A stretch of DNA of 64,000 nt. It comes from Bugulina stolonifera (taxonomy: Eukaryota > Bryozoa > Gymnolaemata > Cheilostomatida > Bugulidae). Within the stretch, counting starts at the first letter, position 1; the number at the start of each line of letters is the position of its first letter. Under the pieces are notes generated by a model. It was given only the letters and a program-made list of their open reading frames with translations. It did no database searches and was not told the DNA's origin. Positions 49,958 through 61,500 of this stretch are shown piece after piece. A program made the position numbers and the translations under genes. The stretch covers positions 11,971,223 to 12,035,222 of the forward strand of contig OW285197.1 in assembly GCA_935421135.1 (NCBI GenBank), written 5' to 3'.

Positions 49958-50856
49958 GCTTAGTTAGAGCTTTTCAGCAAAAGGAGTGAAGCAGTAAATC
50001 ACATGCAGCGTTGTTTTGGCAGCACTGTTTGTTGTTCCTGGGTAACCGGTCCTCAGAGGTCATGTATGATTAAAGTCGTACTATGTTGTAATTCAGTACC
50101 ATATTAAATGAACGTGCCTGTTACACATACTTGTACATGTAACAGATTGTATACATGCACATTGTACATGTAAATGTATGATACATTTTACAGTCCTGCA
50201 TACCACTCCAATAGATGAGCCAATATACATGTATTTAGTGATAGATGCACCAGTCGTTAAAGTATTGCAATGATATTTAATTCATTGTCAGTATTCCCAT
50301 GTCAGACTGGAATGTGGAATTACCCTCCCATGCTCTTTAAAGTGTGTACATGTATGTTAAACCTTTACGTTTGAAACCAAAGCTGTGAAAACATATCCTA
50401 TCTGAGTAATGAAAATCCAATATTAGGCTAGCAAAGTAATAGCATAGTAATATAATGGTGTCTCCCAGAAAACTTAATCAAACCATGGTCACCTAGAATC
50501 ATGGTAATTGATTGTACATAAAATAAACAATGATCTCTAAGAAATATCTACGTGATGTGTACAACAATGGACATAAAAATATTTTATTTCAGAGAGTACA
50601 TAGTTATTGGTCAACACTTAGTGCTTGCAAGGTGCTTGGCAGTCGAATATGAATCAAAAGGTAGTGATTAGTGAATATATTGTTATGTCGTTTGGAAAAT
50701 TTCAAGTGTACATGTATGCAAGAGAAGACAACTCTCATCAGTAGATAAAACTTTAACAAATTCACTACAGAATTAGTACAGATCAGGTAGATTCTAAAGA
50801 TGTGATGACTCAAAGTCATAAAATAGCATGAACATACATTTGTAGTTCCTGCTACG

Positions 50857-52924
50857 TCACTCCATGAGTGATATTCCATGTACCTCCATCTCATAAATGT
50901 TTAGAAAGTCAGTAACATTAACCGCCGTTACCCTCACATATCTACCATACATTCTTCTACTACAAGGAAGGGATATGATATCTGCTGGATCCGGCTTTCC
51001 AGGAAGGTAGTTACAGATCTCATCTTCTGGAGGATCATCAAAGTTAGCATCACTTTCACCAACTGTCACTCGTACATTAGCCAATCTTTGGATGACAACT
51101 GAGGTTAGAGCTACAATACAGAATGTCTAAACTCTAAAGGTTGGGTCACATGTTCACACTGAACATTTGAAGGCGCTGCTTAAGGCATGCCATGAGAGAA
51201 AATGTCTAGTGAGTGGGCTGGTCAATGTGCGTGAGTGGAGTAAAATCTTTCGAGAATTTTGTAGAAGTTGAAATTTCCTAGACGCAACTACTTGAGGTGC
51301 GTATAAAGAGCATGAAATGTCAAAGGTCAACATGCTGGTGAACTCATTGATCTAGTTACAGGTTCAATCCATACACCCTATAGCTATTGAAGCTGCTGTA
51401 TTACACATGTAATATGTCTTCATAGTTGGTCTCAAAAGCCCCAGGAAGCATCTATGGCTAGATGTATCACAATGCTCTAGAAACCAAAGCATCATCAAAG
51501 CTGCATATCAATATTCAAGAAAGTGGAACCTATGAACTATTTTACTACATACATGGATCCCTGTGCCAAGATCGGTTCCATATCTTTACACCCCAAATGA
51601 AGTGCGGTGTCTTGAGATCTGCCTGGATCCATGGAGACAATTCATGTTTTGTGTGGGTCATACTTGTAGCCCCTGATAAGCTGTCTATCTCCACGTAAAT
51701 ACCATCAACTGCACGGTCAGCGAAGGTACTTGGTGAATAGTTTGAAGACAGACTCATAAGAGCACCTACACATTACAATATGACGGTGAGAATAAACTAG
51801 AATACTAAACATTACACAGCAACTTCAATTTATGGTGAGCTAATGAATCTATAAAGACACTTTGTAAGTATATTAAAAAATAAAACGGTCTTTCATAATG
51901 CCCATACTCTAGCTTGTACTAATATAATCAAAAGACAGCACTTAATTGTGAAATGGCAGTGTTGTAAAAAGACAATTTATGTTCAAAGATGGTTCCTGCA
52001 AATAGATCTCCTTGTAATCTTCTGTAAGATATCAGTTGCTGTGATCTACAACTGCATTGAACTGGCAATAAAATTGCTGAAGAAGCACTTAAGGGTTCTG
52101 GCTCAACTTTGTTGTTGGCATGTCACTTCAATTAAAGTATCTGATATTAATTATCAACGTTAAACATAATACAGAGATCTGACTCAATAGCAGTAAGCAC
52201 GTGACTGGAGCTTGTTGCACTTTATTGGAATGATATAGCTCAGTCAGATAACACCATGTAATGTAACAATCTGACTAGAAATAGTTTTTAGCATTTACTC
52301 CAGTTTTCGCATAAAATTCTGAATAATTTTATAGTACCTTGTGCCAGCAGAGGAGAGAATTCATACACTTTGAGATCAGCATAGTGAGACTCTTTAACCA
52401 AAGTCAGCTGTTCACCAACATCTTCTGGATAGTTCACCACACTTGGTTCTCCAGACATAGCACATGTAGATGTAGTTCTGTCGTATGACACGGCAGCACA
52501 TGATCGGTTGGATGTACAGAGAGTCAGACAGACACTGTGTGAAGAGAGAATCCACTCTAGATCAGAGTTTAGCAGATCTGTGTAAGTCTCAGCAGCATAT
52601 CGCTTACTCTCTACAAATACATGTGGAATGAATAGTTATCTAGTGCAAACAACGACAATCATTTCCGTCTGAACTGTTGTGTCGCCCATTTGTAGTTGCC
52701 CTGAACACTATGCCAAACACAGTCATATCTCATTTGCCGCTCCATATGTATTTACTAAAAACTTCATCCATTTTGAGATTGCACACGCTGAAAGAACTAC
52801 ATTCTCAAATGTCGCTGCTTAGAACCGCGTTGAAAGTGTTGAAATATTTACCGCAGTGCTGTTGAGCTAACGTGCTCCAGGCTTTCAGAATTGCCAATAG
52901 ATGAATGAAATGGTAGACCTCCAT
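50857..52924 (-). CDS. secreted PAN-like plus fucolectin (FTP)-type F5/8C protein, copy B
   Basis: Exons 52924-52852, 52610-52338, 51765-51553 and 51098-50857 have the same lengths and phase-1 joins as the neighbouring copies (73, 273, 213, 242 bases); about 266 aa. Signal peptide MEVYHFIHLLAILKAWSTLA then QQHC. The PAN-like part has VCLTLC, CAAVSY and CAMSG. The lectin part has SPWIQADLK, VKIWNR, EICNYLPG..SLPC and YGRYVRVTAV. Unlike A and C, the third exon ends at a different donor (CCAT|GTATGTAG), because the usual GTAAGT site is missing after the NRSWHR codons; this adds residues and keeps phase. A minus-strand AATAAA occurs near 50583. Confidence 0.85.
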
Positions 52925-53005
52925 GTATAGTAAAAGCCCTTTCCACCACCAGCAGCCATGCACAACTAATAAAACACTCACTTTCTATCCACTCTCGCTG
53001 CTGGC

Positions 53006-53036
53006 AACCAATTCCCAGAGGCACATATATAATTGA
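53006..53036 (-). promoter_or_regulatory. shared proximal promoter block of PAN/lectin copies
   Basis: Plus-strand sequence AACCAATTCCCAGAGG then CACATATATAATTG, 82 bases upstream of the copy B start. The same block occurs upstream of C (58031-58062), of the orphan exon (54472-54507), at gene-less 58241-58275, and in degenerate form upstream of A (about 50050-50075). It contains a CCAAT word and a TATA/ATGCATAATT-like core. The conservation partly reflects recent duplication. Confidence 0.55.
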
Positions 53037-53306
53037 AGGGGTAGATAATAATGATTTTCACTTTTACATAGAGAAAGGATGCCATTGCTACATTATTATT
53101 TTATTCCAGGTAAACAGTAGAAATGTATAGTATTATGTATCAACCTCCCCATTATATCTGAATATTGTATTACTTGATAGGAATTTGAAACTTTGCACCA
53201 ACACTTTGTGCTAACACGCGACGTATCTCTGCAATGTCGTTGTCCAATTAATAAAAATACTTTAATAACGTTTGTATCATTTTATCATTATGTTGGTGAG
53301 TTAGTG

Positions 53307-53601
53307 TTACAAGTTTGAATACTGATATCTCTCCGCTGGAACGGGAGCATTGAAAAGTGAGCCTGCCTCCTTAGCGTAACTGGAATGCTTGTACCTACAA
53401 ACCTGCAGAATGTAGGGGTAGGATCAGAGAAAATTACATGTATATACCCCGACCACATGGCATTTAGAAAATAGTACATGTGCATTGTAACTGACCTTTT
53501 CAAACTTCTGCTGCAGTTTTATTTCTCCATTGTCTCCATTGCTCTCTAGAGTTGCCATCACTCTTCTAGGTGACATGCACCTTTTGGTTGAGCTAGGAAC
53601 T
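53307..53601 (-). CDS. 3' exons of a partial gene sharing its C-terminus with the 58.5 kb gene
   Basis: Two exons on the minus strand, 53601-53496 (35 codons, preceded by a TTCACAG acceptor and ending GAAAAG|GTCAGT) and 53402-53307 (CTGCAG acceptor, 31 codons then TAA), join in phase 0. They read TKRCMSPRRVMATLES, GEIKLQQKFEK, then VCRYKHSSYAKEAGSLFNAP. The last residues FNAPVPAERYQYSNL align with FNVPVSAEKYQYPDF ending the 58.5-63 kb gene, and the DNA downstream of both stops is also homologous. No upstream exons were found before the orphan lectin exon at 54.3 kb. It may be a truncated duplicate or the end of a gene I cannot assemble. Family not recognised. Confidence 0.5.
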
Positions 53602-54300
53602 CTGTGAATAATACTTATTCAAGTATATCTACTGCAGGTTATGTTCTATTTGAATTGGAAAACATATGAATCATATATGCTTGAAGTTTAGAAAAAAAAC
53701 TACTTGATTAATAGGACTTAACATTTTTACTTCCTGCTATTAATTGATGGTAAGAAAGCTATGGCCTACTTTGCGAGGTGGGGAACACATTTACTAAATG
53801 TAGCAAAGTACATGTAACTGGAGTTGCACAGGTAAAGACAGTGGAAGGGAAGACCTACTGTAACCTACTGTAATAATGGATTCCTTCCCTGCCTCCAAAC
53901 CCGATCAACATTAAGCAAGGACTTGTGCTAACTTGAGTAAAAATCTGCTATTACTTTTGCTGATTCTTGGACCGGTCAGAGACTCATTCTTGCAACAGCC
54001 CCATTTAAACAAGATGTTGTTTTGATAACTAAGGGTAAAATAATATATCATTTGTAAATTGTTATTGACTCTGCGTACAAATATGCTCATTCTTTCACTG
54101 AGTTTAAACATATTGGAGCTGTCTCCTCACTAGAGAGAAGCAGAGAAAGGAGAGGACAACTTTGCACATCATTGCATGCTACTAAAATATTCATCTATTT
54201 ACTAAAAATGTCTTTTATTGTACTGGTGTGGTTAGATTATGCTAGTTGGGAGAATCGGATGCTAAAATTTTGCTACTTGGAACCTTGTTGAAATATATAC

Positions 54301-54374
54301 CGCATTGCTGTTGAACCAATAGACTTGCAAACTTTCGGAATAACTAAGTGATGAAGGACATTGTAGAGTTCCAT
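54301..54374 (-). pseudogene. orphan exon 1 of a fourth PAN/lectin copy, frameshifted
   Basis: The minus strand starts MELYNVLHHLVIPKV, aligning with the signal-peptide exon of copies A-C. It is 74 rather than 73 bases long, so one extra base before the CAACAGCAATGCG|GTATAT end puts the Cys codon and donor out of frame. No PAN or lectin exons follow in the about 0.7 kb before the next gene's exons. It still has an upstream promoter-like block at about 54472-54507. Confidence 0.75.
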
Positions 54375-55744
54375 GTTTAGTAGGTAGAAGGTACCAGACA
54401 CTCAGCAGTAGAGCACGCTCATCTACACGCTATTTGATCGCACTGAATGCACAAACTTAAGTTACTGTGCTAACAATTCCCTGAGGTACGGCACATGCAT
54501 AATTAACAGGAATAGAATAATTACTTCAATTCAATACAACAATCACTTTACATGACTGTATGTCCCTCTAAAAATGTAGCAATGCATTCGATCACAGATG
54601 AACTGGTCATCATACTCTGTAAAGATAGATGGGGTTCTGTAGGTAAAATCACTGGCCAGTGTTGATTGTAAGCCTGACTGGTATATTAATAGGTCTATAT
54701 TAATTTACAGGTATAATAACAGCCCTGTAGCTTTGAGGATAACTTTAAAAGGTAAAAGGCAATATGGGCTATTTTTATGTTGGAAGAACAAGACAAGCAA
54801 TCAGAGTTCAACTTGTGTGTTTGTAATTCTCGCGTGTTGTTTAACTAATGATGCACTAGGCAAGGGAAAAACACCCAGATAGACAATATACATATACTTA
54901 GTGAGAATTATATAGCTTGAGTTTACTGATACACATAATATCTAGAAGTGAAAGGAAAATCCGATGGATATTTTGACCATAGAACAACGTTACAGATGGA
55001 GAAAATTTTGGTGAAAAAGTTCAGTTGAAAGGTAAAATTGCGGCAAAACATAATTTTACTAACACACAGGTTTTTATTACAACCAAATATACATGTGTGT
55101 GTGTGTGAGCAACATCATGTATACGAATGAGCATCAGCACAGCAATAAAAGCATACTATTATAATTTTTTGTTGGTGGCTGCTAGTATAAACGACAATAA
55201 AAGATCACAGATTCAAATGCTAGAGATATGTAAAAGCAGACATACAATATAATATAATACAATGCCAGATACATGTAAAATGCATCTAGGTATATAATAA
55301 TATTGTCTATACAATTATACATTTAGATCTGTTACAGCAAAGCGAAATTGTTGCAAATGGTTTTATCTGAGCCTACTTTAAGACCCAGTAGTCGGAAATG
55401 GTGTTGTGGTCAAAAGCATTAAATATTAATTAGATTACTATAATCATGGATATCTCATAAAACGGCTTTAGGCTAGATTAAACGAAAATAAACATTGGTT
55501 GCTAAGGAAACTTCTCAAGGTGTACAACAATGGCTGCTAAAATTGTTCACTTGCATAGAGTAGTCCTAAATCATCAATTATTAAAATGATGGGCTAGAAA
55601 GCAATTGATATGAAGTAAAACATTAATAATAATATATTAGATTCTTCTAAGAAAATTTTTGTAGGGGATACCATGAGAAAATCAGACATACAATGTAGTG
55701 AATACTAAAACGAGTTATTTTTGACATGGATTCTATTTAATTAG

Positions 55745-57922
55745 TCAATTGATTAGGAATAAGCCATGTATCTCCAACTCATAGATGTTCAGAGGTTTGT
55801 TAACATTAACAGCCGTTACCCTCACGTATCTACCATTCATTCTCCTATCACAAGGAAGGGATATGATATCAGCTGGATCAGGCTTTCCAGGAAGGTAGCT
55901 ACAGATCTCATCTTCTGGAGGATCATCAAAGTTAGCATCTCTTTCACCAACTATCACTCGTACATTAGCCAGCCTATCCATGTTAACTACAGAGATTACA
56001 GCAATAAAGGCAAAGAATGTTTAAATTCTAAAACCTGAAACTTCTTAGATACTGTCGAGTTCCTAAGGTACTTGTTCATCTGTAGAGCTCATAGCCATTG
56101 GTTCAAGTCCTACACCCTACTGGGATGGAAACTACACTATGCTCTACACTAATAACCTGCTTTTCAGGTTGAGTTGAAAAGCTCTGTTAACTGTTTATTA
56201 CTAGATATTATTAGTGACCTGGTAAAAGATAACACCATCAAGGCTGCAAATCAAGTTTCAAGAAAGTAGAATCAAAAACTAAAAAATAATACTTTTCTTA
56301 GATAGATGTCGATGCCCAGAAACTGTAGGAAGTCAATTTGTCATCCATCAATGAAATATATTACTTACATTGATTGTTAGATCTGTTCCATATCTTTATA
56401 CCAAAAATGTAATGCAGTGTCTTCAGATCTGCTTGGATCCATGGAGACAATTCTTTCAATGTGTGGGCGATACTGCTAGCCCCGTAAATACCATCAACTG
56501 CACGGTCAGCTACACTATTTGGTGAATAGTTTGACGACAAACTCATAAGAGCACCTGTACATTACAACATGGCGGTGAGAATAAACTAGAATCCTAGACG
56601 TTACACAGCAATCAATTTTCAATTTAGGGTCAACACAGTTCTCATTCTCTAGGTTGTACTAAAATACTCAAAACAAGGCGCTTCATTGTGAGATGGCAAT
56701 TTTTGCAAACAGCTCTTCTTGTAACCATAACATTGTGTCTTGGGTGTAGATTTCTGCTGCTGGAATCTACAACTGCTTCGAACTGGCAGTGAACTGTTTT
56801 TAGAATCAGCATACTCATACTCTAGTTCTAGTTAATTTTCTATATTGGCTTAACAACTTCAATTAAAGTACTTCAGATTAGTTATTAACAGTTATTACAT
56901 TAAACAACTACTGTCTCAATATTCAATATTTACAAGGAATACTGTTCATCTTATTTTATGAAGATTGATGTGCTGTTTGTCTTTGTAAACCTAGTGGCAG
57001 CCAAGATAAACTCATTTAAATATTGACTATTATAAACTCCAGCCATCATTGAGACCTGTTGAGATCCTATGGCTATGCCATAGGATCAAATAGCCCAGTA
57101 ATCTTATAGAGCCAACACTAACTATCATTCTATAAATAACTCTTGTGCACAGCTATGGACAAGTAAGTTAGAGTCAGAGTCTGGAAAAAGGATGAACAGG
57201 ATTATTTGCAAATATTGAATGGTGAGACAGGTGGTGGTTTAGCACAGTACAAAGATCTGGCCGAGCCTGTTGTAAAGGAAATCTTCATTGAGATAGTATA
57301 CTCGTAGCTAAGTGAGATAACACCATGTAATTTACAGTAGACTTAGATCCTTAATCCAGTTTACTGTACCTCTAGCAAGGAGTGTAGAGAACTCATAGAC
57401 TTTGAGGTCAGCATAGTGAGACTCTTTAACCAAAGTCAGCGGTTCATCATCATCTTCTGGATAGTTCACCACACCTGGTTCTCCAGACATAGCACATGTA
57501 GATGTAGTTCTGTTGTATGATACGGCAGCACATGATTGATTCATTGCACAGAAAGACAGGCAGACGCTGAAAGAAGAGAGAATCCTCTCCATGTCAGAGG
57601 TTAGTAACTCTGTGTAAGTCCCAGAAGCATATCTGTTGCTCTCTATAAATACAATGAATAGTCATCTGGTGTAAAAAAAGATGCATTTTGTAATTTTTTT
57701 TAGCCCAACTTGTAATATTGTTATACTCTGGACACACGCCAAATACATTAATGTCTCATTTGAAGCTCCACATGTGTTTATTAAACACTTGTCTATTTGG
57801 AGATTACATTCCCTGATAAAATTATATTCTAAAATTCTAAAATATTTACCGCATTGTTGTTGAGCCAACGTCTTCCAGACTTCCAGAATCAGCAAGAGAC
57901 CGATGAGATGGTAGAGCTCCAT
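55745..57922 (-). CDS. secreted PAN-like plus fucolectin (FTP)-type F5/8C protein, copy C
   Basis: Exons 57922-57850, 57642-57370, 56554-56369 and 55986-55745 are all phase 1; about 257 aa. Signal peptide MELYHLIGLLLILEVWKTLA then QQQC. The PAN-like domain contains VCLSFC, CAAVSY and CAMSG. The lectin domain contains SPWIQADLK, IKIWNR, EICSYLPG..SLPC and NGRYVRVTAV. The third exon is 27-30 bases shorter than in A and B: the loop between the DGIY and ELSPW strands is only about ten residues (GASSIAHTLK). Its promoter block (58031-58062) matches those of B and the orphan exon. Confidence 0.87.
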
Positions 57923-58030
57923 GTTTACAATTTAGTTAGAGCTTACCAGCAGAGGGAGCTGTTTGCAACTAATACTATGAACACTAACTACTCTACACAC
58001 TTGGAACTCAATGAATCCATGACTACTAGC

Positions 58031-58062
58031 AACCAATTCCAAGAGGCGCATGCATAATTGAA
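58031..58062 (-). promoter_or_regulatory. shared proximal promoter block, copy C
   Basis: AACCAATTCCAAGAGG then CGCATGCATAATTG, 109 bases upstream of the copy C ATG; compare 53006-53036. Confidence 0.5.
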
Positions 58063-58240
58063 AGCGTAGATCATGATGGCTTTAACATTCTTATAACATA
58101 CACAGATGTGCTACTTTACCTTATTCTATTTCAGGGAAATAGCCGAAATGCTAGTCATGTATAATAGATCTCTTCACTGTATATGTATATTGGGATACAT
58201 TGCACACGCTTAGAACTCAATAAAAATCTCACACTACTAG

Positions 58241-58545
58241 CAAACAATTCAAAGAGTCACATGTATAATTAATAAGGTGAATAACAATACTTTTCATTTG
58301 TACAAAAAGAGAGATACAGGTCCTACATTAAGTATGTATTATTCTATCCCAGATAAGCAGTAGAGATGCATAGAGTCATATATCGACCTCCTCATCGTAT
58401 GTGAATATTGTATTGATTGATAGGAATGTATAGCTTAATATGAAGAGTATAATACAGCATTTTGTGCTAACACGTCTTTATATTCAAGCCATGAAGCAGT
58501 TTTAGGATGTTTGTTTCACTCCATCATCATGTTGATGAGTTTGCA
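58241..58545. repeat. gene-less duplicate of the lectin upstream region
   Basis: Contains the CAATTC..GAG..CAC ATGTATAATT block and continues collinear with the copy B upstream region (53006-53306): ATTATTCTATCCCAG against ATTTTATTCCAG, GAATATTGTATT, GATAGGAAT and TTTTGTGCTAACACG. The homology runs into the stop codon region of the minus-strand gene on this side, and into the last exon of the 53.3 kb frame on the other. Confidence 0.7.
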
Positions 58546-61500
58546 TTAAAAGTCTGGATACTGATATTTCTCTGCTGAAACAGGAACATTGAAATGAGGG
58601 TCGACTTCTCTGTCCCCGTAGTTTATTCCAATGAGAGATCGAAATGCTACATTATTTGGGCTCACATATGGGGGTGGCTGAGGTGGAGAAAAAGCACCTG
58701 CAGCCGGCAAAGATGATGACACAATGCTGTCAGCTGGAGCAGAGTAGCTTGCCGTGCTAAATGCTGTGGCTGTAGTAGATACACTACTCGGTGTACATGG
58801 AGTAGTGTAACCTGATCTCTGGGAGTAAGTTGGGGTGTATGAGACATGTGTTGCTCCAAAACTGTCTCCGTTTGGTTTCTAAAAATTGATATGTAAAGGC
58901 TTATATATTCTTGGAAAATGTTGGTGTGAGCAAGTATCTTAATGATGAATATCAAGACAGACGCATTTTTATATTTGATGATGATTTGTATGGATATACA
59001 TCAAAATATAAGGAGTCAACAAAAATTTAAAAATGCGTCTCGTCTTATAGATTATCTTCTCCTGGTAATTTATGGATAAAAGCGTCTGATGTTTTAATGT
59101 CATTTGATCTAAATTTTTATTTTGAGAAATGTTAGTGTGGGCTAGTAGTTTTATGATAAATAGTAATAAAAGACGCATTTCTATTTTTGATTTATTTTCT
59201 ACTATTTCAACGCTCATCCGAGCATCATTATCAGAGGATGATGATGCTCAGATGAGTGTTGATATATTAGGAAATAAATCAAAGATAAAAATGTGTCTTG
59301 TATTCCTAGTTATAAATTTTTATTTGAATCAAGAAAGCAGCTTCAACATTTACTCATATTCGTTGATTCGAAAATCGCTTTTATAGTAAATTTTTCGAAA
59401 GCTTACAAATGCTGCTAGTATTAAGAACACATGGCACACACCGTTGGGGTTAGATGCTGAAATCCCATGTAGTTTTTAGTACTGTACAGTGTAGATTGTG
59501 GCTCGGAGTACGTCATGTCGAATCTAGTGAGAAGTATAGGTTCTGCAACAAATGATTCTCTCTCACCAACTCCTTTCAGACCAGCGGAAAATCTATGCCA
59601 TGCAGGAAGTAGATCGATATCTCTTTTGGCAAGTAAAATGTTCTTGTTGGCACAAATATTTTGCTAAAATTTAATTCAAAAACTACAACTTTTACATTTA
59701 TTGAATATTATGTGAAGCATTGTGTTATAATTATTTAATAACATATCAGTGTCTGTCTTCATACTCGTACTTTAGTAGCTGCATACTACAGTGTACATTG
59801 TATAAAACTCTGAGATGGGCCTGTGGGTTGTTGCCCATTGGGTAACAAGCTTTATATCTTACTTTGGGGGAGAAAAGCAGGGTTTTGTATGACAGGCTAA
59901 AATTTTATGTTTTTTTATGTGTGACAAATATTTACCCAGAAAGAGTATTGGCTCGTCATGTCTAGTGTATTTAGGGAATGAAATTTCTGGTGATCTATGA
60001 TTGGTTCAACTAATGAACAGAACCCATCCAATAACTGCTTTGCTCGATTCCAGTAACCCTTGGCAACAGCGTCCATGATTACACTGGCCGTGAGTAGCAT
60101 GCACTGAAATTTATGAATATAGGAACATTATAACAAATGACAATATTATCACAGTTTAGTTGGTAGGCCTAAAATCTGCATAAAGCAATGTTTTATGTTT
60201 ACTAGCATACATCATGTGCAACTCATCTCAATATTGACAAAGATTGTTGGTGCAGTCTAAATAGGATGCCATTTTAGCAAAAGTGCGATATTGTTTACCA
60301 ATAAGCCAAGCCTTCTGCGACTGTAAATCGTGCTACGAGACAAACTGAACATGTACCATTAAACATTAGAACAGTTCTTAGACCTACAGTGTATAATCTA
60401 GCTGACTAAAGTTGCAAACCCCAATGGAACTGGCACAATTTATGTGTTTCGATAAAATATACAAGACTGAGTTATGTGTATGAGTGAGAATGGTTGTTTA
60501 CATGTACGTTGTTGGAAAAGTATTAGCAAGAAATTTCGAAGGCGAGTTGCTATTTTACTTCTAGATGTGGTATACGCCACCCTACCATAATAATTCTATC
60601 TGGACTGTGCCTGACGATAGCAGTGAATGGTCCAGCAATATCTGTAATAAGATTCTGGTGTTTAAACCGAGAGTTTGAGTCAGTTTCGATCATAGAGAGA
60701 TCTTTCATTGCAAGTTCCTCTATCTGCTTATATCTAGGATCTTCTTTGAGTTTATTTGCTAAAACAAGAATATATTCATCATGTACATGTAGTCAATCTT
60801 TCTGTAACCACATGTTATAATGAATAATTAACGATAACATTATATTGCTTAGGTCAGTGTGGGATTATGATCTAGAGATCAATGGTGTATAACAGTGCCG
60901 CTTATTGGATCCTGAGATAAGCATTAGCCAATAGGATTAGTATACGAGACTGAGGCATAGGATATGGGAGCGAACAGACTGACACTTCTATTCTTATCAT
61001 AGGTGAGTCTAGTTGTACTGATAAATTCTATCCTGTACAGACTATACCTTGACTTGACAGTCAGATTATGCTGGTATACTCATCATCACATGCTGGTGCT
61101 GAGGTTTCGTATGTTGCAAAGTATTTTGCTGATATTACATTATGCCATCGAATTTACTGTATTATGGAAAGCTAAAGCGTTTATGAATCAATTACATGTA
61201 ACTTAAAGTATTGCAGGGCTTCGGTTACAAACCTCTGTTGGTGATGAAATATTCTCACAAAAAATATCCCCTACTCACTTTAGGTTATACTGTACAGTTT
61301 GAAAGGTATGTTTGATCACCTCATGACTCCTGTCTCTTTAGCTTAACCATATAGACTTGGGTAGGGAAGCAATGTTAATCCCCAAACTGGCTGCATGGAA
61401 CACGCACCTTCATCATGTATAGCACTCACCATATGCCATTATAAAAGATCCAAAAGGTCCGTTTTCAAAGTCAGCTGTACTTCCTTGAGATGTTGCGAAA

